Shown: positions 14,674 to 24,037 of the stretch, piece by piece
Numbering within the stretch: position 1 is the stretch's first letter
Layout: each line of letters opens with the position of its first letter
DNA from: Plicaturopsis crispa FD-325 SS-3
Taxonomy: Eukaryota; Basidiomycota; Agaricomycetes; Amylocorticiales; Amylocorticiaceae
Direction of reading: 5' to 3'
Assembly (NCBI GenBank): GCA_000827205.1
Contig: KN832563.1
Span: 754,863 to 818,862 of the forward strand
DNA length: 64,000 nt
Position numbers and translations under genes: made by a program
Notes under the pieces: generated by a model
The model's input: only the letters and a program-made list of their open reading frames with translations
Databases searched by the model: none
What the model was told of the DNA's origin: nothing

Positions 14674-14960
14674 TTATGATCTTTTTGTTTCGTCACCACT
14701 GTGTTGCGACAGGAAAGACTTTCCCCGGCTCACAAAATTCGCAAATCCCATACGAGAATCCATTCCGTCGATCGAGCTACGTGGACGACGTTAGCAAAGG
14801 ATACTCAGCCACTGATTTCTAACGGTCACAACACGCACCATTTCTTCATCTCGCTGGCCCATGTTATTTCCTTCAGTTCTGGGGCATTGCATGACGCGCC
14901 TATTGTCCCAAAGACGAGTGCCAACAACGCTTCAAAGACGATCTTCCGCCGGAGTGCCAT
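14674..14960 (-). CDS. Small single-pass membrane protein, unknown function
   Basis: Two exons, 14960-14839 and 14776-14674, give 74 residues. The protein begins MALRRKIVFEALLALVFGTI and continues GASCNAPELKEITWASEMKK, then CSIDGMDSRMGFANFVSRGK, ending in SGDETKRS. One hydrophobic helix near the N-terminus follows a basic MALRRK, suggesting a small organelle or ER membrane protein with a short soluble tail. The second exon is far too short to be found as a separate frame; it is supported by a GT-AG intron of 62 bp and by the charged, even composition of the tail. I believe relatives exist in other fungi, but I cannot name the family. It is convergent with RED, 46 bp apart. Confidence 0.6.
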
Positions 14961-15402
14961 GTTAAATTCCTGTATACTTGAATTGTGAACGCGTAGAAGG
15001 ACATACATCTGCCGGTAAGGACCCTTCTGGTCGTCCAAGTGCCTTTAAATGCGAAAGATCTGTATAAACACGTCGGTCAGATCGCGCGAGAGTTCTCCCA
15101 GGAGTCGAAGGTGACTAACGCTCGTATGTGGAGAAGGCGGCTATCGAGTCGAGACATTAGTTAGTGTGTGTATGTAGATTCATGATATGACTTACCGTGA
15201 AAGATGGCAAGAGTCGCTAGCACCACAAATATCCTGCCGAGCATGCTTATAGTGGTCAAGAGGAGCTTGTTGACGCGGACCTCGGACGGTGTTGACCGCG
15301 ACCACTTTCTGCGCCACAGCGGATTTCGTTACTCTATTCTTGACTCGGACGTCCACCACATCCTCTGGATTCCTATTTCTTGTCGCATCCTCCTTGCGAA
15401 TT
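14961..15402. other. Divergent promoter region, no supported gene
   Basis: About 440 bp between the start codons of the small membrane protein and the mitochondrial unknown. No gene seen. Confidence 0.4.
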
Positions 15403-16189
15403 ATGTTGCAAGCAAGAATCGCCACAGGCCTGGCTAGGCAATGCTCTGCCCGAGTTACAGCGGGCCGGGTCGGTGCAGCTGTAGCATCCAGCGCAAGAGC
15501 ATACCACCGGCAGGCATCTAGCGCAGGCATCCCCGCTGCCAACATCCTACCCCGCCATGTGCGCAGTCTGCAGCGCCAATATAGCAGCACACCTCCCCGG
15601 TCTGCCCAAGAGGATGCCGCGGAGCAGATAGATATCACACCGGACATGTGGATCACCGTGCTGGAGAATAGCGCTTCGGCGCCTTGGGTAGCCTTGGAAC
15701 ACACAGAGCACGACACTACGTCCCCGGAGCAGAGAATGCGCCGTGCATACCAATCTCTTTTCCAAGTGTTCATGTATCTTGCGCGTCCGCAAGACAACCC
15801 GGAGCAGAGTATCACCGTAAGTTACGATATTCTGTGCTTGCGCGCGCGTGTATGTTGAACGAGCATCTCCCTAGGACTTCATTAACGGCGCGGCAGAGCC
15901 TGGGACTGAAGTCGATAGGGCAAGAAAAGCAATTGTAGTCATGGGGGCCCGCGCATTCCGAGACGTGCTGTCGGTCCCCTCGGATTCACCGCTACGAACG
16001 AACCATCCGGATGTGTTCAAGATGTCAGAAATGCTACACGGCATCTACCAAAAGCACATCATTGACTCTGTGGTCCCCAAAGTTCCGGAGTGGGTCACCT
16101 TCTGGATTGAGGCACAGGCCGTCATGCTGCACCTCGGCGAAAAGTTGGGCAATGAGGGCTTCGGGCTGGAGGAGGGCCCCCAGCAGTAG
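15403..16189 (+). CDS. Probable mitochondrial protein of unknown function
   Basis: Two exons, 15403-15816 and 15875-16189, give about 242 residues. The N-terminus is rich in Arg, Ala and Ser and lacks acidic residues for the first 60 positions (MLQARIATGLARQCSARVTA, then SLQRQYSSTPP), a typical mitochondrial presequence with a possible cleavage site near RQY-SSTPP. The mature part is helical and charged, with ITPDMWITVLENSASAPWVA, DVLSVPSDSPLRTNHPDVFK and VPEWVTFWIEAQAVMLHLGE. No transmembrane helix or known catalytic motif was recognised. Function unknown; mitochondrial location is inferred from the leader only. Confidence 0.7.
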
Positions 16190-16735
16190 CGAATGTACGC
16201 TACTAGTTCCATTATCCTCCTTTGATGTATCTCATTCATCCTGCAGTACTTTCCCACTATCTCTGGGGCTATGTGCCCTCCAAAATAATCGGTCATGCCG
16301 ATATAGTCCATGGCTTGTCTTTCCTGTTATACTGCAATCAAATAATTCTAATCATGCATCAACGGTGTCAACCAAGTCTAAACGGTACCGCAGATCGAGC
16401 CGTTGCCCTCAGCCTGTCCATTCAGGGCAGCAATGGAAATTAAGTGTGTCATATATGTCAGTCGTAGGGCGCCTTTATCAGTAAGTAGTATAGGGCGGGG
16501 GGAGAACGAAGTCAGTATCGTATGTAACGCGTGCAGTATGAATGTTACAGTAGGTGGTTGCGAAGCAGAGCAGATACATTCAGCAATTGATAGCAAGAAA
16601 ACGAAGACTTTTGTAACGCGCGAGAGTCCGTGTAGCGATGGAAAGCAAGAAGACAGCAGTAGACAGCGGTTATAATGAGAATATGATAAGTGCGGTGGCT
16701 GATGCAGAATTATGGGATGAAATCCGGGAGTCGAA
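16190..16735. other. Intergenic region between convergent genes
   Basis: About 550 bp separating two convergent 3' ends. AT-richer than the flanks, no gene recognised. Confidence 0.4.
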
Positions 16736-17587
16736 TTAAGGCTGTTTAGCGGGAGTATTGGAGGAGAAGGCTGGATCATCGCTGAGGGGGAATTGCGCGG
16801 GGTCGTCGTCGACGTCGGTCATCTCATCGTCCGCCGTGTCGTCATCTACCCCAGTGGCTGCATGGGCGGGGCCGTTCGACGCGAGGATCCAGACGGGGGG
16901 ACGCAGTTGATCCCAATTCCATGCACGAGCATTGGGGGGAGAGGCGTGGCGCGATATTTGGCGTTGCGAACGACGGAGGTATTCCTCGAAGGCAAGATTC
17001 GATTTCTGGCTGTAGAGCGAGCGTTTACCGGATACAGTGGGGGAAGGGGACTCTTCCTTGACGCGATGTGGGCTACTATCGCGGCTCCTGCCATCATCGG
17101 GGGTCAATGGTGGTGTTAACGAGTCGGTTGCCGTGTTTGGTGGCGATGATGCAGACTTAAATTTTGCTCTCCTACTTTTCGCGGCGGACTTGATCTGACA
17201 ACGTGAATAAATGTCAATGGGTGTCTCCTAACAAGCAGATATATTTCAGGACGTACGGCGCGTCGCTCCTTGAGTGTCATCTTCGGGGCAGCCGGGTCTT
17301 TCTTGAGGCACCTCTCCCGGTGCTTCTTCCAGTGGAAAGGGTCATACGTGCTTTTCGGAGACAGCTTTATGCGGTTATTGCATCGTTTGCAGCGAATATA
17401 TAACGGTCCTTCGACGTCCGCCATGGGATCGTCGCGAAGTCGCTTCTCACGTAGTTGCTCAGCGGCCGTCCCGATACGAACCGGTAACGCCTCTGGATGT
17501 CTGTTATCTCGCCTTCAGAACGCGTAAAATCACGATTTATAGATCGTAATGAGCCTACCTTGCGATATCAGAAGCCGTCGCTTCCAT
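16736..17587 (-). CDS. One-module CCHC zinc protein (novel-looking module)
   Basis: Three exons join in frame: 17587-17559, 17512-17257 and 17194-16736. The protein begins MEATASDIAR. Residues about 31-74 form a zinc-like module: LRDDPMADVEGPLYIRC, then KRC, NNRIKLSPKSTYDPFHW, KKH, RERC. The spacing is C-x2-C-x16-W-x2-H-x3-C, preceded by L-x2-D-x12. A basic tail follows (LKERRA, KSAAKSRRAKFKS), then Ser/Pro-rich and acidic disordered sequence (TPPLTPDDGRSRDSSP, TGVDDDTADDEMTDVDDD). The same module occurs three times in the gene at 40571-42917. A nuclear nucleic-acid- or protein-binding role is possible but inferred. The start at 17587 is preferred over the internal ATG at 17424 because the upstream exon carries the conserved part of the module. 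Intron 1 is only 46 bp. Confidence 0.7.
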
Positions 17588-18242
17588 AGTCACGTCCCCC
17601 CTTCACTGTACCAGCACGCGCCACATATTCGTTAAGACACGAGATAAAATACACGCGCTGGATACTCACCTAAAAGAGATCACAGTATTTATGCGTTGAT
17701 TCAAGCCTTCCAGTTGTTCCCCCAAGAAATACGCAAGGCTGCGGGACGGTTTTATGCTGCCCCCTTGAGTGGCGTTCTAGTACACTGCCCTGTGGCACGC
17801 GAATAAGTAATTAGTTTCCAGACAACCTGAGAAAATTTCGATAAGGCGCACCTGTGCCAGATAATCACTGTCTTTACCTGTCCTGAGGTTGTGGTAGTGT
17901 GTTGGAACGACGATTACGGCTCAAGGACCGAGGCGGAGAGAGGAACGAGGAGGACGCGGGGAATGTGCAATAAAGGGATTCGGCATTTCGGCACGCCTCT
18001 TGAACCAATCAGAGCGCGCCATTCTCAAAAAATCCTGCGCCCACAACAGCACATACGCCGAACCTGCTCCTTCCCTTTCACCGCCTCTTGACACAGACGC
18101 TAGTCTCGCTTTATTTCTTGCACTAGACTTTCTAGACAGTTTCAAAGCCATTTGCTAATCTCTTGCTTTCCTAGATTTGGAGCCCATAGACGCCTACGAA
18201 GACCACATCATCGCTGCGCGACCGTCCTACACTTTACACGCC
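17588..18242. other. Divergent intergenic region, no supported gene
   Basis: About 650 bp between two start codons. A TTG-initiated frame leads into the F-box/LRR gene but has no ATG, so the ATG at 18243 was chosen for that gene. Nothing else recognised. Confidence 0.4.
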
Positions 18243-19749
18243 ATGCACCCCGCACTATATATTGAGGAGATTCTCGAAGAAATTTTCGAATGGTCGCTCG
18301 AGAAAGGGCACGGTACCCTTTGCCAGGCCGCCCGGTGCTGTCGTGCCTGGAAAGACCCAGCTTTAGACAGAGTCTGGAGACGTCTTAGCTCCTCCAAACC
18401 TCTCTTTCAGTTAATTCCTGGGATCACGATACAAGACCAGTACCACTATGTGAGTGCTCTTAGCCCCTCGTAGTGGTCCGCGCTAAAAGCCAGTATCCTA
18501 GGGCTTAGAGAGCGACAAGCATCCGCCCGACTTACGCAGCTTCCACTCATACGCGGCACGCGTCAAACATTTAGCGCACCGCTATGTCATTCGCATCGAC
18601 CCAATCCTCCTCTCCTCGCTTGTCACGTCCTCCGTTGGAATTCCCGCCGTACTCCCTAATCTCACTACAGTGCATGCCATGATACACGCCATGGACACCC
18701 TCTCTCCATTTTACGTTTCACAAAAACTCCGCTACATCGACCTCGACCTGGGTTTCACCTCCAAGCGTGGCATGCCTCCACAGCGCGAGACCTCTGAATA
18801 TCTCGAGCAAATCGCCACGACCGCGCTCGACATAGAGCATGTCAAAGTGCGCGGATTAATGTCCCCCCGATTCAATGATACCATCGCGTCTATGCACAAC
18901 TTACGCGTACTTTCCTTACACACTGGCGCAAGCCTTAATGCAAATACTCTAGCCGCTATAATGACCTTCCCCCTCCTCAACAAGCTCCACATCCGTGCTG
19001 GACATCTGGAAACCAAGGATCTGGTGTCCGCATTTGACGCGCGAGCTGCTGGAGCTATCCCGTTCCCAGTCTTGCGCGACCTTCGCCTCCACGTGCGCGC
19101 GTCGTGTGCGGAATTTCTGCTCGAGAAGCTGCAGGAGGATACTTTGCAAACGCTCCTCGTCGATCTCGAGCCCGAACACGCAGCACAAACTACGATGAGC
19201 TGGGGCGCAATATTCGAACTGCTCCGTGTCAAGGCACGTCGCTCTCTCCGACAGCTTTACCTAGAATGCGACTTGCCTGCCTTAGTTCCAGACTCTCCGC
19301 ATGTCCAGCCTTCACCGTCTGTTGCATCAACATCGGCCTCTCCTATAGATCAGCACGACGAGCCTACCCATCATATTATTTTAGAACCCCTCCGCCATCT
19401 TACTGCCCTCCGACGTCTTACAGTCGACACCGGCATCCCCCCAGACTTCTGCGATGCCGACATCGTGCGGCTATCGCGCTGGTGGCCTATGCTGACACAT
19501 CTCGACCTGGGTGACGGTCCCAGTCAGCGCACGACCATGGCCTGCTTGCCCGCGCTTGCGAAGTGGTGCCCGCGCCTCGAATTTCTGTCTCTGCCCATCG
19601 ACGTTGAGGCTATCCCGGAGCCACCCGCGGAGTGCCACCCTCCCCAGACGGCATTGCGGACATTTGTATGCGCAGATACGTCTGCGCGCAATGCTGCCGC
19701 CGTCAATCGCTATCTCGCTGCGCTCTTCCCATCGTTGGCGGCATGCTAA
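18243..19749 (+). CDS. F-box/leucine-rich-repeat protein
   Basis: Two exons, 18243-18449 and 18502-19749, give about 484 residues. The first exon encodes an F-box-like motif, MHPALYIEEILEEIFEWSLE followed by LCQAARCCRAWKDPALDRVW. The second encodes irregular leucine-rich repeats: LRYIDLDLGF, HNLRVLSLHTGA, FPLLNKLHIRAGHL, LRDLRLHVRA, LRQLYLECDLPAL, LRRLTVDTGI, LTHLDLGDGP and LEFLSLPIDV. This is a common Agaricomycete architecture for SCF substrate receptors. The target is not predictable. The start is the first ATG before the F-box, in an acceptable context. Confidence 0.8.
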
Positions 19750-19904
19750 TAGCAGTATACTTAGACCTGATAACCGCATGCTATAGATTCATCGTTCATA
19801 GACATAGGATACATGGAATGTATACCCCTCATAGAATTACCTGTAGAAATCAGTATATAATATACATGCATGTCTGATCCCTTTGCCTCAGGCCACAATT
19901 TTAT

Positions 19905-21686
19905 CTATTCTGCCGCTCTTGGTGCACGGTCATCATCATCTATAGGTGGTTTCACAATCCCGCTGGAGAGCAATTCCTTCAAGACAGGATCCTCGGACGA
20001 CCTCAGCCCCCTGTAATAGAGGAAACAACGGTCCGTAGTCAGAAAATCGCATCTGGGCATGCATCATATCGGGCGGGACTCACAGAACAGTCTTCACCAC
20101 CTCCCTTATAATAGACCCGCTGGGCACATCTATTTTCTCTATGCCTGCCAAGCCGTCGGCGCGTGTAGGTCCGACATTAAGGAGCAGGATGGGTTTCTTC
20201 AGCTCGAGTGCGTGCTTTATCAGTCTGGAATGAGAGTGGTCATTGTTAAAGCCCTCTTAAGACGCGAAGACGGATGAACGCACCTAAATGCAGAGTATGT
20301 CGCTAGCGTCGTGCCAACAACGAATAGACGATCGCAGAGTTCGATATCCGCAAACCTAGGTGAAGACAGCCATATGTTAGCAAGGTCAACATAAGTACCA
20401 CGATCTTGGGATTCCGGAGGGACTCACGAACGATCTTTGACCTCCTTGGGTATAGACTCGCCAAAGAAGATCACTTCCGGTTTGAGCTGGAATTATCCGA
20501 CATCTGAGTCAACATCCATATACACGCAAATACATACGAGAATCTTACGACTGAACACCGGCGGTCTTCGAGCAAACACTCCGGGCACTCTGGGACAACG
20601 AAGTCATCGTAGGTGACACCGTCGAGGGCAACCTAGCTATGTCAGCTGCATTGACTATGTGGAGTATTTTTGGCGTGTGCTCACATCACCGTCAGGATTA
20701 GTTCGTGGTTGGCTGCCCGTTTGCTCGAGGTCGTCCGCAAATGCCTTCCATTGAGGATTAGCTTCAGACAGCCTATCCTGAAAGGTGTCCCTGTCGATGG
20801 TGTGGCCGTGCTTGCAATGAACTCTCTGAGAAATGGAACCTCTCTCAGTGACGTTCTCGGAGACAAAAGGAGAATCATACGTGGAGAGTACCGTGGAGTT
20901 CTAAAATTTGTTCCCGTATCCGCGGTGGTTTCCATATTTTCGCGACCGCTTTCTCGTGAAGTCCGTCAACATTCTGCGTGACCAGCCGGGATACCAGGGA
21001 TGAGTGTTGTAATGCCGCAATCGCGAAATGTGTCTACACGGTACGTCAGGGATGCACGATAATTTCCTGAGCACACTCACTGTATTGGGAAGAGTGTCGC
21101 GTACGGGCGGATAACCAAGGTACGAGCGCAGCCTAGGGCGTATACAGAACTGAATGGGCTGGTCTCAGCTATTTCAAATGCTTGCGCACCAATATCTCTG
21201 CCTGAATTCGTCAACACCCGAGGAAATAAGAAGACGCGCAAAGGGTATGCATAGCACATTTCACACCTGAACGCGTGTCCTTTCTCTCTAGCATCCATTA
21301 ACTCGTGATACTGCGATGTCGCTTGTCATGTCATGGACGATGAGATGCTTGCACGGGTAACGCACAAATATTGGTCTACCCAGCCATCATGCATAACTTG
21401 TCAATAAATGCGCGACGGACCAGGACGCACTTGTAGTTCGGGTTCATGTACCGTCCATCCTTCCCGCTAAAATGGGTTTGGTAAGTCAACCCCAAGTCAA
21501 CCGCTAATCCAGGACGTACCGGTAGGCGCGTATGCCAGAGTCTACACTGACCCCTGCGCCTGTCAGGACCGCCGCATTTCCGGGAGCGAGAAAGCTGGCT
21601 ACGCGTTCTATGGCTTCAATGCGCGAGTGCTGCTTTGCGGGCGTCGCAGATATGACAGTCGGAATGGTAGGAACAGACACCCGCAT
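19905..21686 (-). CDS. Sirtuin, class II (SIRT4-like) NAD-dependent deacylase
   Basis: Predicted NAD+-dependent lysine deacylase or ADP-ribosyltransferase. The first exon gives VLTGAGVSVDSGIRAYRG, the Sir2 GAG motif, continuing KDGRYMNPNYKPIF. Further exons give YHELMDAREKGHAFR, LRSYLGYPPVRDTLPNT, HFAIAALQHSSLVSRLVTQN and VDGLHEKA (QNVDGLH, catalytic His in HGTLH), then a zinc region (CKHGH, later ECPECLLEDRRC), LKPEVIFFGESIPKEVKDRS, FVVGTTLATYSAF, KKPILLLNVGPTRADGLAG and a short acidic tail. The RYMNPNYKPIF and LKPEVIFFG signatures point to the SIRT4 branch. No strong mitochondrial presequence was seen. At least seven short introns interrupt it, including a 10-nt micro-exon at 21366-21375. 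It is head to head with PEX7, 198 bp apart. Confidence 0.87.
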
Positions 21687-21884
21687 AGGAGTCTCTAGAT
21701 GACCGTCGAGTCAGTCCGGGCCTTAGAAAATACTCTTGGAGACAAAGACGAGTTCGAGGTCGGAGGATGAAGTCAGAATCCGGGTACACATCTGCCTCCG
21801 TTCCGGTCCCGGTGACCGTGCTTTCAAGTTTCCTGCAAGTTTCTACCGTGCAGAGCTCACATTTTATCTTCATTCCTAACCACC

Positions 21885-23149
21885 ATGAACGGGCCCCGCG
21901 CGCCTCCTGCGGTCTTGCAGACACCTGGATTTGCACACTATGCATTGGCCTGGTCACCATTTCACAATACGCGCATTGCATTGGCATCGGCAGCGAATTA
22001 CGGTCTAGTCGGAAATGGGCGACTGCATCTTGTCTCTGTCGTTCCAGGTCCCAACGGCCTACCAACTCTCAGCTTGGACAAACAGTGAGTACTGTGATTT
22101 CACTGCTTGATTTTCATTGACGCGATTCCGCAGGTACGATACCCAGGACGGACTGTACGATGCTGCCTGGTCCGAAGTTCACGAGAATCAGCTCGTGACG
22201 GCTTCGGGGGACGGTTCGATACGATTGTGGGATGTCATGCTCAACGTGAGTCTCGTTCGCTTTCCTATCATGTGCATTCCAAGTTTAGAGTGATTCAAGG
22301 GCTTGTAGGATCTCCCAATACGCGCGTGGCAAGAGCATACACGGGAGGTATTTTCCGTCGACTGGAATAATATTAAGAAGGACACCTTCGCCTCGTCTTC
22401 TTGGGACGGAACTGTCAAGATAGTACGTTAACTCTCCCCGTGCTCGTGTATTTGCCGTCTTATGGCCCCGCGCAGTGGACGCCTGAACGGCCGCGATCTG
22501 TGATGACGCTCCACGCACACCAATCCTGCGTGTACCAAGCCCTCTTCTCCCCCCACCAGCCCGAAATCCTCGCGACGTGCTCTACAGACGGCACGCTCAA
22601 GCTGTTCGACCTCCGCGCACCCTCATACGCCTCCGCGCCCGGCACCAACAGCTTCACGCAGCCACTATCCGCCGCCGCCCTCACCGTCCCCGCCTCCGGC
22701 ACCGAGGTGCTCACACTGGACTGGAACAAGTACCGGCCGTTCGTGCTCGCGAGCGGGGGCGTCGACAGGGACATCAAGATATGGGACTGCCGCAACGTCA
22801 AGCTGGGCCCCAATACTGAGCAGGCTGTGGGTGGGATATGCGAAATGCATCTTCCCGGCCACGAATACGCTGTGCGCAAGGTGCAATGGAGCCCGCACCG
22901 GCCGGACGTGCTGGCCTCGGCGAGTTACGACATGACCTGCAGAGTGTACGTCGCTCTCATGTACGCAAGACACGGATACTGATTCATTTTATTAGATGGA
23001 GTACGAGTCCCGCGGCTGGCCGCACGAGTCTGCTATATATCCATGATCCACATACAGAGTTCGTCGTTGGATGTGGTTGGTCTTTATACGAGGAGGGTGT
23101 ACTGGCGAGCTGCGGGTGGGACAGCAGACTGAACGTGTTCCGTATATGA
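21885..23149 (+). CDS. PEX7: Peroxin-7, PTS2 import receptor (WD40)
   Basis: Cytosolic receptor carrying PTS2 proteins such as thiolase to the peroxisome. Five exons join in frame: 21885-22084, 22134-22245, 22309-22422, 22476-22945 and 22996-23149. WD40 repeats are easy to follow: GLYDAAWSEVHENQLVTASG with DGSIRLWDV, VFSVDWNNIKKDTFASSSWD with GTVKIWTP, VYQALFSPHQPEILATCSTD with GTLKLFDLR, VLTLDWNKYRPFVLASGGVD with RDIKIWDCR, AVRKVQWSPHRPDVLASASY with DMTCRVWST, and the closing VVGCGWSLYEEGVLASCGWD with SRLNVFRI. The N-terminal TPGFAHYALAWSPFHNTRIA and the closing CGWD...V repeat match PEX7. At about 349 residues it is the usual length. Confidence 0.95.
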
Positions 23150-23515
23150 GTTTGAAACAGGTGTAACATTTGGTGTAATAGTAACATTTCCTGATCAGAT
23201 CCGCCGTACAGTCGACGCCATCAAACCCTACAAGTAGGCATCCAGGTGGATATAAGCAGAATATCTGCTATGGGACATTGCAGCGCACTGATGCCGTACA
23301 TATGCTCCTTGACACTTTGACGCCGAGGAAGGTTATCCATAGATGGGTAGAAGTATTAGAAGGCATCAGGGATTCTGTTACATCGGGGATGCTTAAGTTT
23401 CACCTATTAGCAGGTTCAGACAAAAACCGGTAACTGTGTGCACACCGTATGTATCCTCGGTATGATGATAGAGGACATGCTTCCACCGCAGTAGAATAAG
23501 CGTGTAGACGACTAT
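23150..23515. other. Intergenic region between convergent genes
   Basis: About 370 bp between the stop codons of PEX7 and PET117. Nothing recognised. Confidence 0.4.
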
Positions 23516-23806
23516 TCAAGTATCTTGCTGTGACCTGACGGGTTGCACGCGTTCGTATAGCTCGCGCTTGCGGAGTGACTCCTTTAAATCTTCCTCTCTC
23601 TGGCGCTTTTTCTCGAGCCGTCGCTCGTCGTCCCTCAAGACACCCTTGTACATGTTCTACGCGGATTGTTCAGCACGATGAAAGCGACGTAAATTGAAAT
23701 AAGGACTCACCTCGTGCTCCTGATTCTGTTGGAAATGGACAAACCACACGGTGAACGTCGAGAGAGCTATAGCGCCGACGAGCGTCGCCTTGGCCGCCCG
23801 CGACAT
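23516..23806 (-). CDS. PET117: Cytochrome c oxidase assembly protein PET117
   Basis: Small mitochondrial inner-membrane assembly factor for complex IV; in yeast it links with the haem A synthase Cox15. Two exons, 23806-23711 and 23656-23516, give 78 residues. The sequence runs MSRAAKATLVGAIALSTFTV, WFVHFQQNQEHE, then NMYKGVLRDDERRLEKKRQR, EEDLKESLRKRELYERVQPV. A short N-terminal helix precedes a charged tail with the family hallmark Q-x2-E-(H/R)-E-x-M(Y/H)-x-GV-x-(R/K)D-x-ER. The gene is too small and split for single-frame detection. It is head to head with the CID gene, with 231 bp between starts. Confidence 0.9.
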
Positions 23807-24037
23807 TCCCTATACTCGAGTCCGCAGATGCGTTCAGGCGTTGACTGTTGCTGAAGACGGATAGGTGGCAGCGGCAAGGATTCTCGGCACATATTTCGAA
23901 CGCACAGACCAAGGAAAATAGAGGTAAACACCGTCTTCCTTCTCAGCGTTGACCACAACGGTCCAGCCCGCGTCTTGTTCCTCGCATCCACAACCCCCAC
24001 GATACCCTTACTGACTTTCCGGAAAGCTGACAGGCCA

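Noticed and set aside
17116-17424. Internal ATG at 17424 as start of the one-module zinc protein
   Set aside because: An upstream exon (17587-17559) and the 5' part of exon 2 supply the conserved L-x2-D part of the module in frame.
18177-18242. Extended start of the F-box/LRR gene upstream of 18243
   Set aside because: The extension begins with TTG, has no ATG in frame and adds sequence without F-box similarity.
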